In this document: positions 40,204 to 48,719 of the stretch, piece after piece
Layout of the letters: each line of letters opens with the position of its first letter
How positions within the stretch are numbered: the stretch's first letter is position 1
Assembly (NCBI RefSeq): GCF_009856445.1
Contig: NZ_WMFA01000001.1
Coordinates: forward strand, 186,001 to 250,000
Length of the DNA stretch: 64,000 nt
Origin: Halobacillus litoralis
Lineage (GTDB): Bacteria > Bacillota > Bacilli > Bacillales > Halobacillaceae
Direction: 5' to 3'
Notes under the pieces: model-generated
What the model was told of the DNA's origin: nothing
Databases searched by the model: none
What the model saw: only the letters and a program-made list of their open reading frames with translations
Position numbers and translations under genes: made by a program

Positions 40204-41512
40204 AGGGATTGTTCCAACCAAGCGCCTGCTTGTACTTATACTCGCCTTATCTTGCGTAATGATTTTACTAACATGGACAGGGCTTTCCTGGCCATTAATC
40301 ATTGCGACGAATGGGGCCATTTTATTATTAAGTTTGGTTGACCTTACTTTTTCACCTAAACGAAAAGAGCTTCAAGTTCACCGAGTGATGGATGAAGAGA
40401 TGGAGCGGGGGATTGAAAATGAAGCCTCACTGGTGATTAGAAATGCTTCTGAAAAAGGGGTGAAAATAAGAGTTATCGACCACTTTCCTCAATCGTTCAG
40501 CCAGCCTTTTCCTTTGAAGAAAGAGATCCTTGGACATGAAGAGGCACGGATCACCTATACTTTTCAAGCCGCTCAACGCGGAGACTACACGCTTCCTCAC
40601 CTTCATATCCGCTATCGTTCTCGTATTGGTTTATGGGAAAAGCAGATGAGGGTGGATCAAATCAAAAACGTGCGGGTCATTCCGGATCTTACCGAGAGCA
40701 GAAACTTCCTGGAGGATGCGCAACGGTTCCTGCTTTACGAAGGGACACGATTGAAGAAGCGTCAGGTGGGCACCGGAGAGTTCAGTAAAATCCGATCGTA
40801 TGTCGTGGGAGATGATATTAGGAAAATCAATTGGAGACAAACCGCTAAAGTTCAAAATCTGATGACCAACGAATATGAACCAGAGCATGGAAAGTTTATT
40901 ACCTTATTGATTGACTGTGGGCGGATGATGGGCGTGGAGCTTGAGGAGAATAACCGATTGGAGAAGTCGCTCGAGGCTGCGGTGACTGTGGCGACCGCTG
41001 CTTTAAAGCGTGGCGATTACGTGGCGGTTCTCGCTTTTTCAAAACACGTTCATGTGTATGTTCCTCCAGTGAAAGGGATGGCGCATATGCAAACCATTCT
41101 GAAAGAAATTTATCATTTGAAAGTTGAAGGATACGAATCGAACTATACAGCTGTCTTCCAACACTTGCAGAAAGTACAAAACAGAAGGAGTCTTCTGTTG
41201 TTGTTTAGTGATGTGAGCACTTTTCTATACGAAGAAGCTGCGTTGCATTATTTACAACGGTTGCGGCGTTCGCATTTGTTCTTAATGATTGGAATTGAAG
41301 ATAGAGTCATCGATTCCCAGATAAGAAGAAAGCCTGAGGATGTACAAACCACATTAGTGAAGACGATGGCCCAAAAGCATGTGTTGGATAAAAAGCAGGA
41401 GTTGAAAAAGTGGGAGCGACAGGGTCTCCAAATGATTGAGGCGCCGGAAGAAGAACTGGCGACAGCAGCCGTTTCCCACTATATCAACATTATGAACCGC
41501 GGACTTCTCTAG
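40154..41512 (+). CDS. DUF58 domain protein
   Basis: Two N-terminal membrane helices (LLVLILALSCVMILLTW, then a second to about 58) precede a beta-rich region and the DUF58 core, with the signature VGTGEFSKIRSYVVGDDIRKINW. The rest has a vWA-like fold (ITLLIDCGRMMG as a partial MIDAS). The gene overlaps the ATPase gene by 50 bases in another frame, with its own GGAGGGAG site. MoxR and DUF58 proteins form functional pairs in many bacteria. The end of the gene overlaps the convergent SpoIIM-like gene by 23 bases. Confidence 0.85.
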   Translation: MTKSFKNLWDQFLFRDKGIVPTKRLLVLILALSCVMILLTWTGLSWPLIIATNGAILLLSLVDLTFSPKRKELQVHRVMDEEMERGIENEASLVIRNASEKGVKIRVIDHFPQSFSQPFPLKKEILGHEEARITYTFQAAQRGDYTLPHLHIRYRSRIGLWEKQMRVDQIKNVRVIPDLTESRNFLEDAQRFLLYEGTRLKKRQVGTGEFSKIRSYVVGDDIRKINWRQTAKVQNLMTNEYEPEHGKFITLLIDCGRMMGVELEENNRLEKSLEAAVTVATAALKRGDYVAVLAFSKHVHVYVPPVKGMAHMQTILKEIYHLKVEGYESNYTAVFQHLQKVQNRRSLLLLFSDVSTFLYEEAALHYLQRLRRSHLFLMIGIEDRVIDSQIRRKPEDVQTTLVKTMAQKHVLDKKQELKKWERQGLQMIEAPEEELATAAVSHYINIMNRGLL

Positions 41513-42464
41513 TTCTTCCAGCATGGATCTTTCCAATGATGACGTATGCCAAAAGCCCAAGGAGAGTAATGAATGCAAATGCGTACTTCGCTTCAAGGGA
41601 TAAGCTGGATGGCGTGATGTAGCCTTCTACAATTCCTGCGATGATGAAAAGCGGAAGTGTTCCAATCAGCAGCAGAACGGATTGGTAGGCATAGGTTTTT
41701 AATTGATAGCTCCGTGTTCGTTTGCCGGGAACCCATAGCTTGTAGCCCATTAAAAGACCCGCACCGCCTGCGATGAAAATGGCTGTAAGCTCGATAATTC
41801 CATGGGGGACGATATAGGCCCAAAAGTCATAGGCTCTGCCATGGACCATGAACAAAGCGGCCAAGGCACCGACGATGATTCCGTTGTAGATGAGGAGATA
41901 AACCGTCAGTAACCCAAAGGTGACGCCCCCGGCAAAAGCTAGAAAAGCAACTTGAATATTATTGGTCATAATTTCTGCTGACATGACAGGAGAATTCACC
42001 CCGCCATCTTCGCTTCCCAGCCGGCTTGGATCTACCGCTTGTGCGATGGAATCAGGCAAAATCGTGTAAAGGCTCATCGGATCCTGGTAGACAGCCAAAA
42101 AAGCAGCCAAACCACCTAAAAGGAACAAGAACATGCTGATGACAACAAACTTCCATTGTTCGCTGATGAGTGTAATGAATGAACTTCCGAACATGCGCTT
42201 CACTTGTTTCCAATTCGACGTGCTTTCCTGGTAAAGCATATTATGGGCCTTTGTTACGAGGTCATTTAAGTAATCGGTTGTTTCTTCTTCTGCAAAGTAT
42301 GTTTGACTGTAGGCAAGGTGCTGCGTGACTTTTTGGTACAGGCGCTGAAACTCTTCTATATGTTTAGGGGCCCAATGACGTTTGTTCTTATGTAACAACT
42401 GAATCAATTCTTCTAAACGCTTCCACTCTTTACGATGGAGTTGGACAAAAGATCGATAATTCAT
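41490..42464 (-). CDS. SpoIIM-like (DUF95) membrane protein
   Basis: The 324-residue protein starts with a long soluble helical region (MNYRSFVQLHRKEWKRLEEL to about 95), followed by about five or six membrane helices. The DUF95/SpoIIM pattern shows in NNIQVAFLAFAGGVTFGLLT and VPHGIIELTAIFIAGGAGLL. It is not the sporulation SpoIIM itself, which is shorter, but the kind that neighbours RDD, MoxR and DUF58 genes in many firmicutes and actinobacteria. It overlaps DUF58 tail to tail and is divergent from the RDD gene 92 bases away. Function unknown. Confidence 0.8.
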   Translation of the reverse strand: MNYRSFVQLHRKEWKRLEELIQLLHKNKRHWAPKHIEEFQRLYQKVTQHLAYSQTYFAEEETTDYLNDLVTKAHNMLYQESTSNWKQVKRMFGSSFITLISEQWKFVVISMFLFLLGGLAAFLAVYQDPMSLYTILPDSIAQAVDPSRLGSEDGGVNSPVMSAEIMTNNIQVAFLAFAGGVTFGLLTVYLLIYNGIIVGALAALFMVHGRAYDFWAYIVPHGIIELTAIFIAGGAGLLMGYKLWVPGKRTRSYQLKTYAYQSVLLLIGTLPLFIIAGIVEGYITPSSLSLEAKYAFAFITLLGLLAYVIIGKIHAGRTREVRGS

Positions 42465-42556
42465 GGCTTCACCTGCAATACGGTAATTTTTAACATTCTA
42501 TTTCTATTATAGAAAAACAAGAGACATATGGGAACCCATAAGGAGGGAGGAAGAAA

Positions 42557-43351
42557 ATGGAGGAAAGATGGAAGGTGAAAACCCCCGAACATGTGACTTT
42601 GAATTTCCAGTTGGCGGGTTTAGGAAGCAGGGGAGCGGCTCAAATCGTCGACTCTATTCTTTTAGCCTTATTATATAGCGGAATGATTGCGCTGCTCGTT
42701 TTCACAGAAAACCAAATGGACTTCATGTTGGAAGGCCGCGGGTGGGTGATTGCTTTTGTTATCCTTGTCTTATTTGGCATCCAATGGGGCTATTTCTTCT
42801 TATTCGAATGGTTCAGCGGTGGGAAAACCCTTGGTAAAATGATGCTCGGCCTCCGAGTCGTCAAAGAGGATGGAGGAAAAGCAACCGTCTTATCCATATT
42901 CATTCGAAATTTGTTACGAATCATAGATATGCTTCCTTTTTATTATCTGATCGGAATGGTAATGGTTTTCTTCCATCCCCAGCATAAAAGACTTGGCGAT
43001 CTTGTCGGCGGGACGATCGTTATCCACGAACGGAAAAAACAACGTTTGAAAAAGAAACAGACCCTCGTGGAAAAAGAAATCGAAAAACGTGATCTGGAAT
43101 CGGGTCAACTAGTCATTGGAGACTGGGAGAAACAAAACGTTACGAAAAAAGATTGGGACTTATTGAAAACTTATGTTTATCGTTATCCGACTTTGAAACC
43201 TGAAGAAAAAAACAACATGACCAGGGAGGTTGCTGAGATTCTTCTTCCCAAACTCGAGTTAGAGGATGAAACGAAAAGTGAAGATGAGTTAGCTACTCGA
43301 CTTTATGCTGCTTATATAGAGCTAAGAGAAGAATGGGAATTTCATTTATAA
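42557..43351 (+). CDS. RDD family membrane protein
   Basis: The protein (264 residues) begins with a short beta-rich N-terminus, then an RDD domain of three or four helices with the conserved charged residues: GSRGAAQIVDSILLALLY holds the RxxxxxxD pair, and GGKTLGKMMLGLRVV and NLLRIIDMLP follow. The C-terminal 100 residues are soluble and charged. RDD proteins are membrane proteins of uncertain role; some in halophiles act as Na+/H+ antiporters, which would suit this organism but is not shown. It completes the MoxR-linked cluster. Confidence 0.8.
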   Translation: MEERWKVKTPEHVTLNFQLAGLGSRGAAQIVDSILLALLYSGMIALLVFTENQMDFMLEGRGWVIAFVILVLFGIQWGYFFLFEWFSGGKTLGKMMLGLRVVKEDGGKATVLSIFIRNLLRIIDMLPFYYLIGMVMVFFHPQHKRLGDLVGGTIVIHERKKQRLKKKQTLVEKEIEKRDLESGQLVIGDWEKQNVTKKDWDLLKTYVYRYPTLKPEEKNNMTREVAEILLPKLELEDETKSEDELATRLYAAYIELREEWEFHL

Positions 43352-43356
43352 CTGTA

Positions 43357-43400
43357 AAACACAGCCGACTTTCCGGGCAGGGTGCGGCTGTGTTTTTGTA
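43357..43400 (+). terminator. Terminator of the RDD gene
   Basis: AAACACAGCCG pairs with CGGCTGTGTTT across a 17-base loop and is followed by TTGT. Confidence 0.8.
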
Positions 43401-43623
43401 TGTAAAAAAAAGATTATTCGTTGCTCGCCTGTATGTATGCGTTTGTATTTGTAAGTATTTAAGGGAATATACAAGGATTACTAAATATATATTTACTTCA
43501 GTGTAGAATTTGGTATTATATACTAGGATTTAATAAAATAAAGGCGAATAAACGGGCTGAACCATATGGGAGGTTATGTTTGTTCCTACCTGAAAATATA
43601 AAAGGGAAAGGGGATTACAGCTT

Positions 43624-43788
43624 ATGCTTACATCTCTTTATGTGTTGTCTCTAACCGTTCTGCTTACGTTCCTTATATTATATGCTATCGATAAAGTTGC
43701 CCGGCGCTTTAAGAAAATCCAGAACCCTACAATCCAGCAAGATCAAGTTCCAGCTGATGTTGATTTCAGCCACCAGACATTCAAATAA
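43624..43788 (+). CDS. Small single-helix membrane protein (54 aa)
   Basis: The peptide has one N-terminal membrane helix (LTSLYVLSLTVLLTFLILYA) followed by a basic stop-transfer patch (KVARRFKK) and a polar tail ending DVDFSHQTFK. AAAGGGG precedes the ATG by about ten bases and a terminator follows within 15 bases. The upstream 220 bases are AT-rich with promoter-like sequence and a possible leader (GGGAGG ... CCTACC near 43570-43592). No family is recognised. Confidence 0.6.
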   Translation: MLTSLYVLSLTVLLTFLILYAIDKVARRFKKIQNPTIQQDQVPADVDFSHQTFK

Positions 43789-43800
43789 GTGCTTTAACAA

Positions 43801-43840
43801 AAAGTGGCCCCCTGGATAAAAAGGAGCCACTTTCTTTTTT
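43801..43840 (+). terminator. Terminator of the 54-aa membrane protein gene
   Basis: AAAGTGGC and GCCACTTT form a stem closed by further partial pairs, followed by CTTTTTT. Confidence 0.85.
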
Positions 43841-43870
43841 GGACAGAACTAAAACCACATGACAGATAAG

Positions 43871-44041
43871 CTCTCTTTAGTTGAAAGCTCAGTTTCGAGA
43901 CTTTTGCTGGGGATGGGGGCTGCGGGGAATAGCTCGCTTTCCGCGGGAGAGCGAGTAGCTTCCCAGCCATCCCTGACTCTTAACCGGGCAACGACCCTGA
44001 AAACATCTCGAAACTGAGTCTTCCACAATCCTGCCATATAC
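43871..44041. repeat. Dispersed intergenic repeat, copy E (short form)
   Basis: It runs from TTTAGTTGAAAGCTCAGTTT through GGGGCTGCGGGGAATAGCTC and CGCTTTCCGCGGGAGAGCGA to TCTCGAAACTGAGTCTTCC and CACAATCCTGCCATATA. It is a half-size form built from both ends of the family. The remaining 180 bases to the next gene show a -10-like TAAAAT near 44130 but no gene. Confidence 0.9.
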
Positions 44042-44220
44042 TTTATCAACTTAAAGTGTTGCTGAGGCAAGGGTTGTCTTTGGTAGAGGGGTTTACGTTT
44101 TGTTAGGTACCTGTTTGTGGTAAAATAGATATGTTTACATAAAGAAAGCTACCAACTAAAACAAATACGTTTTCTATATATTTTTCAGTACAATTCAACA
44201 GATGGAAAAGGGGATATCTC

Positions 44221-45411
44221 ATGGCGAATAAAGCGGTTGTTCTAGGAGCGAACTATTATATTGGGCTGAGTACGATTAGATGTTTGGGTATTCATGATGT
44301 CCATGTTGCAGCAGTGGACTATGACTGGGAAGGTGCCTATGGGCTTGAGTCCAAATATTGTTCAGAAGCATTGATCGGGCCCCACTATAAGCAAGATCCG
44401 GAAGGTTTGAAGACTTTCTTGATCGAATATGCCAAAAAGCAGGATGCTGCCCCTGTGCTGATTCCGACAGCCGATCCATATGTGGAATTCGTGGATGAAT
44501 ATCTGCCGGAATTAAGGGAATATTTCCTTATTCCTCAAACGGAACAAGGGTTATATACTAAAATAATGGACAAAGGCACTCTTCACACACTGGCTTCGCA
44601 GCATGGAGTGGCTGTTCCGGAAACGGTTCAAGTAGATGATGAGAATCTTGTGCAAAGAGTGGAAGAGGAAATCCAATACCCTTGCCTCGTAAAGCCGGTG
44701 GATTCACCAGCTTTTGTATCCAAGTTCAGAAGGAAGCTTTTTAAGGTTCATAATCAAGAAGAGTTAATAGAAAAAGTGGGGCAAGCAAAAGAAGCGAATA
44801 TTGAAGTCATCGTCCAGCGCATTATTCCAGGTTTTGATGACCATATGTACACGTTTGATGCATATCTGGATCAAAATTCTAAAGTTACGCATTGGGTTAC
44901 GTGCCAAAAGCTTCGTCAATTTCCAGTGAATTACGGTGCATCTGTTTACACTCAGCAAAAATATGTGCCGGAGCTTTATGAACTGGGGGCGAAGTTTTTA
45001 GAGGGAATTGGATATAAAGGTTTCGCGGAAATAGAATTCAAGAAAGACGCTGAAACCGGCCAGTACTATTTGATTGAAATTAATGTTCGTATTACGAATT
45101 TGAACCATCTATTACAAAAAACGGGTATCAACATCCCTTATATCACTTACAAAGAGTTGACCGGGGACCCGGTGGAGCCGAAAGCAGTGGAAGAGGATCA
45201 GAATCTCGTTTTCTGGTATGCCTATGAGGACCTTCTGGCAGTCAGAGAATACATCAAAACAGGACAACTCTCTCCCCAAAAGGTTTTGAAATCTTATTTC
45301 AGACCGAAAGCTCATGCTATCTGGGACCCTAAAGATCCAAAACCAGCATTCTCCTTTGGGAAGAAGTTGGCGAATCTCGTTGTAAATAAAGTAACAAAGA
45401 AAAACAAGTAA
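44221..45411 (+). CDS. ATP-grasp carboxylate-amine ligase, probable D-aspartate ligase
   Basis: The 396-residue protein has the ATP-grasp plan: an N-terminal Rossmann-like preATP region (KAVVLGANYYIGLSTIRCLG), the nucleotide-binding lysine region YPCLVKPVDSPAF, and the metal-binding EIEFKKDAETGQYYLIEINVR. It resembles the Asl(fm) group, which joins the beta-carboxyl of D-Asp to the side-chain amine of residue 3 of the peptidoglycan precursor. An Asp/Glu racemase gene three genes down and a MurE-like ligase between them support this. Halobacillus is reported to have Orn-D-Asp cross-links. The specific substrate remains an inference. AAAAGGGG precedes the ATG. Confidence 0.72.
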   Translation: MANKAVVLGANYYIGLSTIRCLGIHDVHVAAVDYDWEGAYGLESKYCSEALIGPHYKQDPEGLKTFLIEYAKKQDAAPVLIPTADPYVEFVDEYLPELREYFLIPQTEQGLYTKIMDKGTLHTLASQHGVAVPETVQVDDENLVQRVEEEIQYPCLVKPVDSPAFVSKFRRKLFKVHNQEELIEKVGQAKEANIEVIVQRIIPGFDDHMYTFDAYLDQNSKVTHWVTCQKLRQFPVNYGASVYTQQKYVPELYELGAKFLEGIGYKGFAEIEFKKDAETGQYYLIEINVRITNLNHLLQKTGINIPYITYKELTGDPVEPKAVEEDQNLVFWYAYEDLLAVREYIKTGQLSPQKVLKSYFRPKAHAIWDPKDPKPAFSFGKKLANLVVNKVTKKNK

Positions 45412-45544
45412 CCTTTTTTCGTCATGCTGCTGAGAATACAGATGGCGGACAGTAGGAAATGCTAACCAATAAACGAACAATATGGACGGAACGAAATTGA
45501 ATTCCATTGAACAGGCTAATACAATGCAGGGAAGGTAGATAAGA

Positions 45545-47092
45545 ATGGCTAAATTGAAAGAATTATTATCATTCATCCATATACTGGAGTCATGGAATGA
45601 CAGGGACCTGGACGTCCGAGGACTTGCATACAATTCAAGAAATGTAGAACAGGGGGATGTGTTTGTCTGTATTAAAGGCTTCAAGACAGATGGACACCGT
45701 TATGTGGCGGAAGCAGTGAAAAATGGAGCGGCCGCCATTGTGGTCGAGGATTATCAGTCCGGGTGGGATGACCTTCCACAATATCAGGTTAAAGATAGCC
45801 GTCGTGCTCTGGCTGCCCTGAGCGATGCATTTTATAATCACCCTTCAAAGGCTATGAAAACGATTGGAATTACAGCGACTAATGGGAAAACGTCCACTTC
45901 ATTTATGACGAATGCTATTCTTGAAGAGCATGGACTTAAAACAGGCTTGATCGGAACAGTCGTGGTCAAGTTCGGTGACTACTCCGAGCCTACAAAGCTT
46001 ACGACACCGGAGTCGCTCGACCTTCATCATTATTTTGCCCAAATGAGAGACCAGGATGTTTCCCATGTGACAATGGAAGTTTCCTCCTCAGCGCTGGATT
46101 TAAGCAGAGTGGGTAGTGTGGACTTTGATATTGTTACATTAAACAATATCAGTCGGGAGCATATCGACCTGCATGGGTCTTTTGAAGAATACTTCAATTG
46201 TAAAGCAAGCCTCATTCGCAATGCGGGTGAAGATAAATGGGCTATCCTGAACCTTGATGACCCCTATTCTGCGTCGTTGATCGAAGAAACGAAAGCCAAT
46301 TTGCTCACATTCAGTGTAGAAACAGGTGATGGCGACCTGGTGTGTAAAGATCTTGATCTTACCACAGGCCGCGCGAAATTCACGGTTGAAATCCGTAAGC
46401 CATTTACTGTTGAAGGTACAACATATGAGCCGCAGGAGTTCTCTATTGAGCTTTCGACGCCGGGGTATCACTCCGTTTATAATTCCATGGTAGCCATTGC
46501 TGCAGGATTGTTGAATGAAATACCGATTTCAACCATTCAAGCCGGACTCAAAAGCTTCGGTGGTGTAGAGAGACGTTTTGAAATGGTGTTTGAGGATGAT
46601 ATTAAAATTTTGGACGACCATTTTGCCAACTATGGAAATATCAACGTCACCTTGAACACTTTGCAGCAAATGGATTATTCAAGCCTAAAGCTCGTCTACT
46701 CTATTCGTGGAAGTCGTGGAGTTACAGTCAATAGAGAAAATGCAAAAGCGATTGTGGAATGGGCGCCTAAGTTGGGGCTGACTGAAGTAATTGCGACCCT
46801 CAGCCATTCGCATGTGGATGAAAAAGACCGGGTGACAGAAGAAGAGCTGCGTGTCTTTCAGGAAATGATGGAGGAAGCAGGCATTCATGTAGACTTGTAT
46901 AAAGAGTTGGATGATGCTATCCACCATGCGCTCTCAGAAGCTGAAAAAGACGATGTTGTCTTGTTAGCAGGATGCCAGGGGATGGACCCAGGAGCAAAAA
47001 TCGCCCTGGAGCAGTTGAACAAGACACGTCCGGGAATGGATGAAGAGAAATTGTTCAAGCCATTGCAAAACAGAGTAGCAGGAATCCTCTGA
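45545..47092 (+). CDS. MurE-like Mur ligase
   Basis: The 515-residue protein has the three Mur ligase domains: a MurE-type N-terminal domain (LAYNSRNVEQGDVFVCIKG), an ATP-binding centre with the P-loop GITATNGKTSTSF (about 107-119), and a C-terminal domain. TLNNISREHIDLHGSFEEYF matches the usual NI-DHLDxHG pattern. The C-terminal motif that in MurE picks the third amino acid (DNPR for diaminopimelate) is not present: the stretch around SHSHVDEKDRV differs, and the usual DYAH is replaced by DDHFANYGN. It is probably not the housekeeping MurE and may act on another amino acid or precursor. It lies between the ATP-grasp ligase and the racemase. Confidence 0.78.
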   Translation: MAKLKELLSFIHILESWNDRDLDVRGLAYNSRNVEQGDVFVCIKGFKTDGHRYVAEAVKNGAAAIVVEDYQSGWDDLPQYQVKDSRRALAALSDAFYNHPSKAMKTIGITATNGKTSTSFMTNAILEEHGLKTGLIGTVVVKFGDYSEPTKLTTPESLDLHHYFAQMRDQDVSHVTMEVSSSALDLSRVGSVDFDIVTLNNISREHIDLHGSFEEYFNCKASLIRNAGEDKWAILNLDDPYSASLIEETKANLLTFSVETGDGDLVCKDLDLTTGRAKFTVEIRKPFTVEGTTYEPQEFSIELSTPGYHSVYNSMVAIAAGLLNEIPISTIQAGLKSFGGVERRFEMVFEDDIKILDDHFANYGNINVTLNTLQQMDYSSLKLVYSIRGSRGVTVNRENAKAIVEWAPKLGLTEVIATLSHSHVDEKDRVTEEELRVFQEMMEEAGIHVDLYKELDDAIHHALSEAEKDDVVLLAGCQGMDPGAKIALEQLNKTRPGMDEEKLFKPLQNRVAGIL

Positions 47093-47139
47093 TTAAACCG
47101 ATACAGCAAGAGCCTGGTCTTTCGTTAGGAGGCATAACA

Positions 47140-47850
47140 GTGAATGATAAAATTATCGGCATACTCGGGGGAATGGGACCTGAAGCAACGGCCGAATGTT
47201 ATATGAAGATCATAAGAGCGACGAATGCAAGTAAAGATCAAGAGCATTATCGAGTGATCATAGACAGCAATGCGAAGATTCCGGACCGCACTGAAGCCAT
47301 TTCAGGAAAAGGGGAAAACCCTGTTCCTGAAATGGTCCACGCGGCTAAAAATTTAGAAAAACTCGAAGTGGATGTTGCGTGTATTCCTTGTATGACCGCA
47401 CACTATTTCATCGAAGAAGTTCAGAAGTTCGTGTCGTTCCCATTATTGAATGCTTTCTTGGAATTGAAGAAATTCATTCAGGAACACTATCCAGCTGCTC
47501 ATAAAATTGGAGTGCTTGCCACAACCGGTACTTTGGAAACTGGACTATTCAAGAAGTATTTCGATCATCTGGAAGTGATTAATCCTACACCTTATACACA
47601 AAATGAAAAAGTGATGCGTGCCATTTACGGTGAAAACGGGATTAAAAGTGGGAATACGGATGGGGAACCCCTTCAACTACTAAAAGAAGCATCCCAGGAA
47701 CTCTTTGACAATGGGGCAGAGTTGATTATTTCAGGCTGTACAGAGATCGGTCTCGTATTAAAGCCTTATCACCTGCCTGTTCCGCTGATCGATCCTATGG
47801 AAGTCGTCGCAAACGTAGTCGTAAAAGAAACTGTTTATCAAAAGTCATGA
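47140..47850 (+). CDS. Aspartate/glutamate racemase family protein
   Basis: This 236-residue protein is a cofactor-independent racemase of the Asp/Glu (RacX/RacD) family. GILGGMGPEATAECY opens the first domain; the two catalytic cysteines are visible in VACIPCMTAHYF (about 82-86) and IISGCTEIGLVL (about 199). The GTG start at 47140 has TAGGAGG eight bases upstream. Placed directly after an ATP-grasp ligase and a MurE-like ligase, it most likely makes D-aspartate for the cell wall. Glutamate racemase (MurI) is less likely by sequence style and context. Confidence 0.82.
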   Translation: MNDKIIGILGGMGPEATAECYMKIIRATNASKDQEHYRVIIDSNAKIPDRTEAISGKGENPVPEMVHAAKNLEKLEVDVACIPCMTAHYFIEEVQKFVSFPLLNAFLELKKFIQEHYPAAHKIGVLATTGTLETGLFKKYFDHLEVINPTPYTQNEKVMRAIYGENGIKSGNTDGEPLQLLKEASQELFDNGAELIISGCTEIGLVLKPYHLPVPLIDPMEVVANVVVKETVYQKS

Positions 47851-47908
47851 AAAGTGTCCCTCCTTCTTATATTTGTAACAAGAACCATTTTTCAGGAGGG
47901 GGCAGATC

Positions 47909-48190
47909 ATGTCCAAAAGCGAGTTTGAGAAATTTTTGTCAGATTCCTTCAAAGAGGGGATTACCTTCAGAGAATTAAGGCTTTCTGAAAAAGAAGTATC
48001 TGATTTGATGTCTCATTATCCTTCAGCCATTATTAGAAGAACGAGTGAAGTCAACGATGCATTAAAGAAATCCTGGTATGAAGTCCATTTATCACCGATG
48101 CATAGAAAACCTGAAAATTTGGACTCCATACGTCAAGAAAATATCCGTCTCAAACGTGAGTTGGAAACCCTGAAGAAAATGAAAAACTAA
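47909..48190 (+). CDS. Hypothetical protein with C-terminal coiled coil (93 aa)
   Basis: The protein is soluble and charged. Residues 1-60 include FLSDSFKEGITFRELRLSEK; the last 25 (LDSIRQENIRLKRELETLKK) are a clear coiled-coil or leucine-zipper-like helix. AGGAGGGGG precedes the ATG, and a terminator follows the stop. It lies 58 bases after the racemase gene and could share its transcript. No family is recognised. Confidence 0.7.
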   Translation: MSKSEFEKFLSDSFKEGITFRELRLSEKEVSDLMSHYPSAIIRRTSEVNDALKKSWYEVHLSPMHRKPENLDSIRQENIRLKRELETLKKMKN

Positions 48191-48194
48191 GCAC

Positions 48195-48231
48195 AATAAG
48201 ACAATTCTAAAAGGATTGTCTTATTTTTTTG
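48195..48231 (+). terminator. Terminator of the racemase/coiled-coil gene unit
   Basis: AATAAGACAAT pairs perfectly with ATTGTCTTATT and is followed by a long T run. Confidence 0.9.
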
Positions 48232-48719
48232 TCTATTTTTGGGGTCAAGGTTAGGTGTATTGCCTGTGGAAGTGTACACAGTTTCAATATTTTGAACTTA
48301 GATAAGCAGGTGTAAAAATAGTAATGTTTTCCATATAAGAATGGCCCACGCAAAATCAAAGAAAAACTATAATGTTTGGTTCTATAAACCTACAACTTTA
48401 TAACCATTAGATTTCTTTTCGTATGTGTATTTTGTCGAAGAAAAAGTCAAACATACGTGTGTTTTGTTATGATTTGAAACATAAATGTAATAATAATTTG
48501 TCTTTATTTAGCGAATATCTTTGATATAATGAGGTAGGAAAATGCAACAGACGACTTAAAGTACATACAACAGACAACATAGATTCACAAAATGAGAGTT
48601 TAGTAGGAAGTGATATAAATTGTTCGATCTGCATCACCGCAGTCCAGCACCTTATGTTCTGAGGGATACCGTTCTATACAGTATAGAGATTGAACGGTTA
48701 ACACGGGGTGACCAGCACT
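48232..48719. other. Gene-free region before ftsX, possible ftsE remnant at its end
   Basis: This 488-bp AT-rich stretch contains no convincing gene. An imperfect inverted pair (CGTATGT / ACATACG) lies near 48419-48456, and a TATAAT box is at 48525-48530 without a good -35. A 36-codon open frame (TTG 48620 to stop 48728-48730) overlaps the ftsX start. Its end, IEIERLTRGDQHYEI, loosely recalls the end of FtsE, which normally overlaps ftsX in just this way. Confidence 0.4.

Noticed and set aside
43560-43623. Possible riboswitch leader before the 54-aa membrane protein
   Set aside because: Some bases recall a structured leader, but no conserved core of a known riboswitch class (including the c-di-AMP ydaO type) could be matched.
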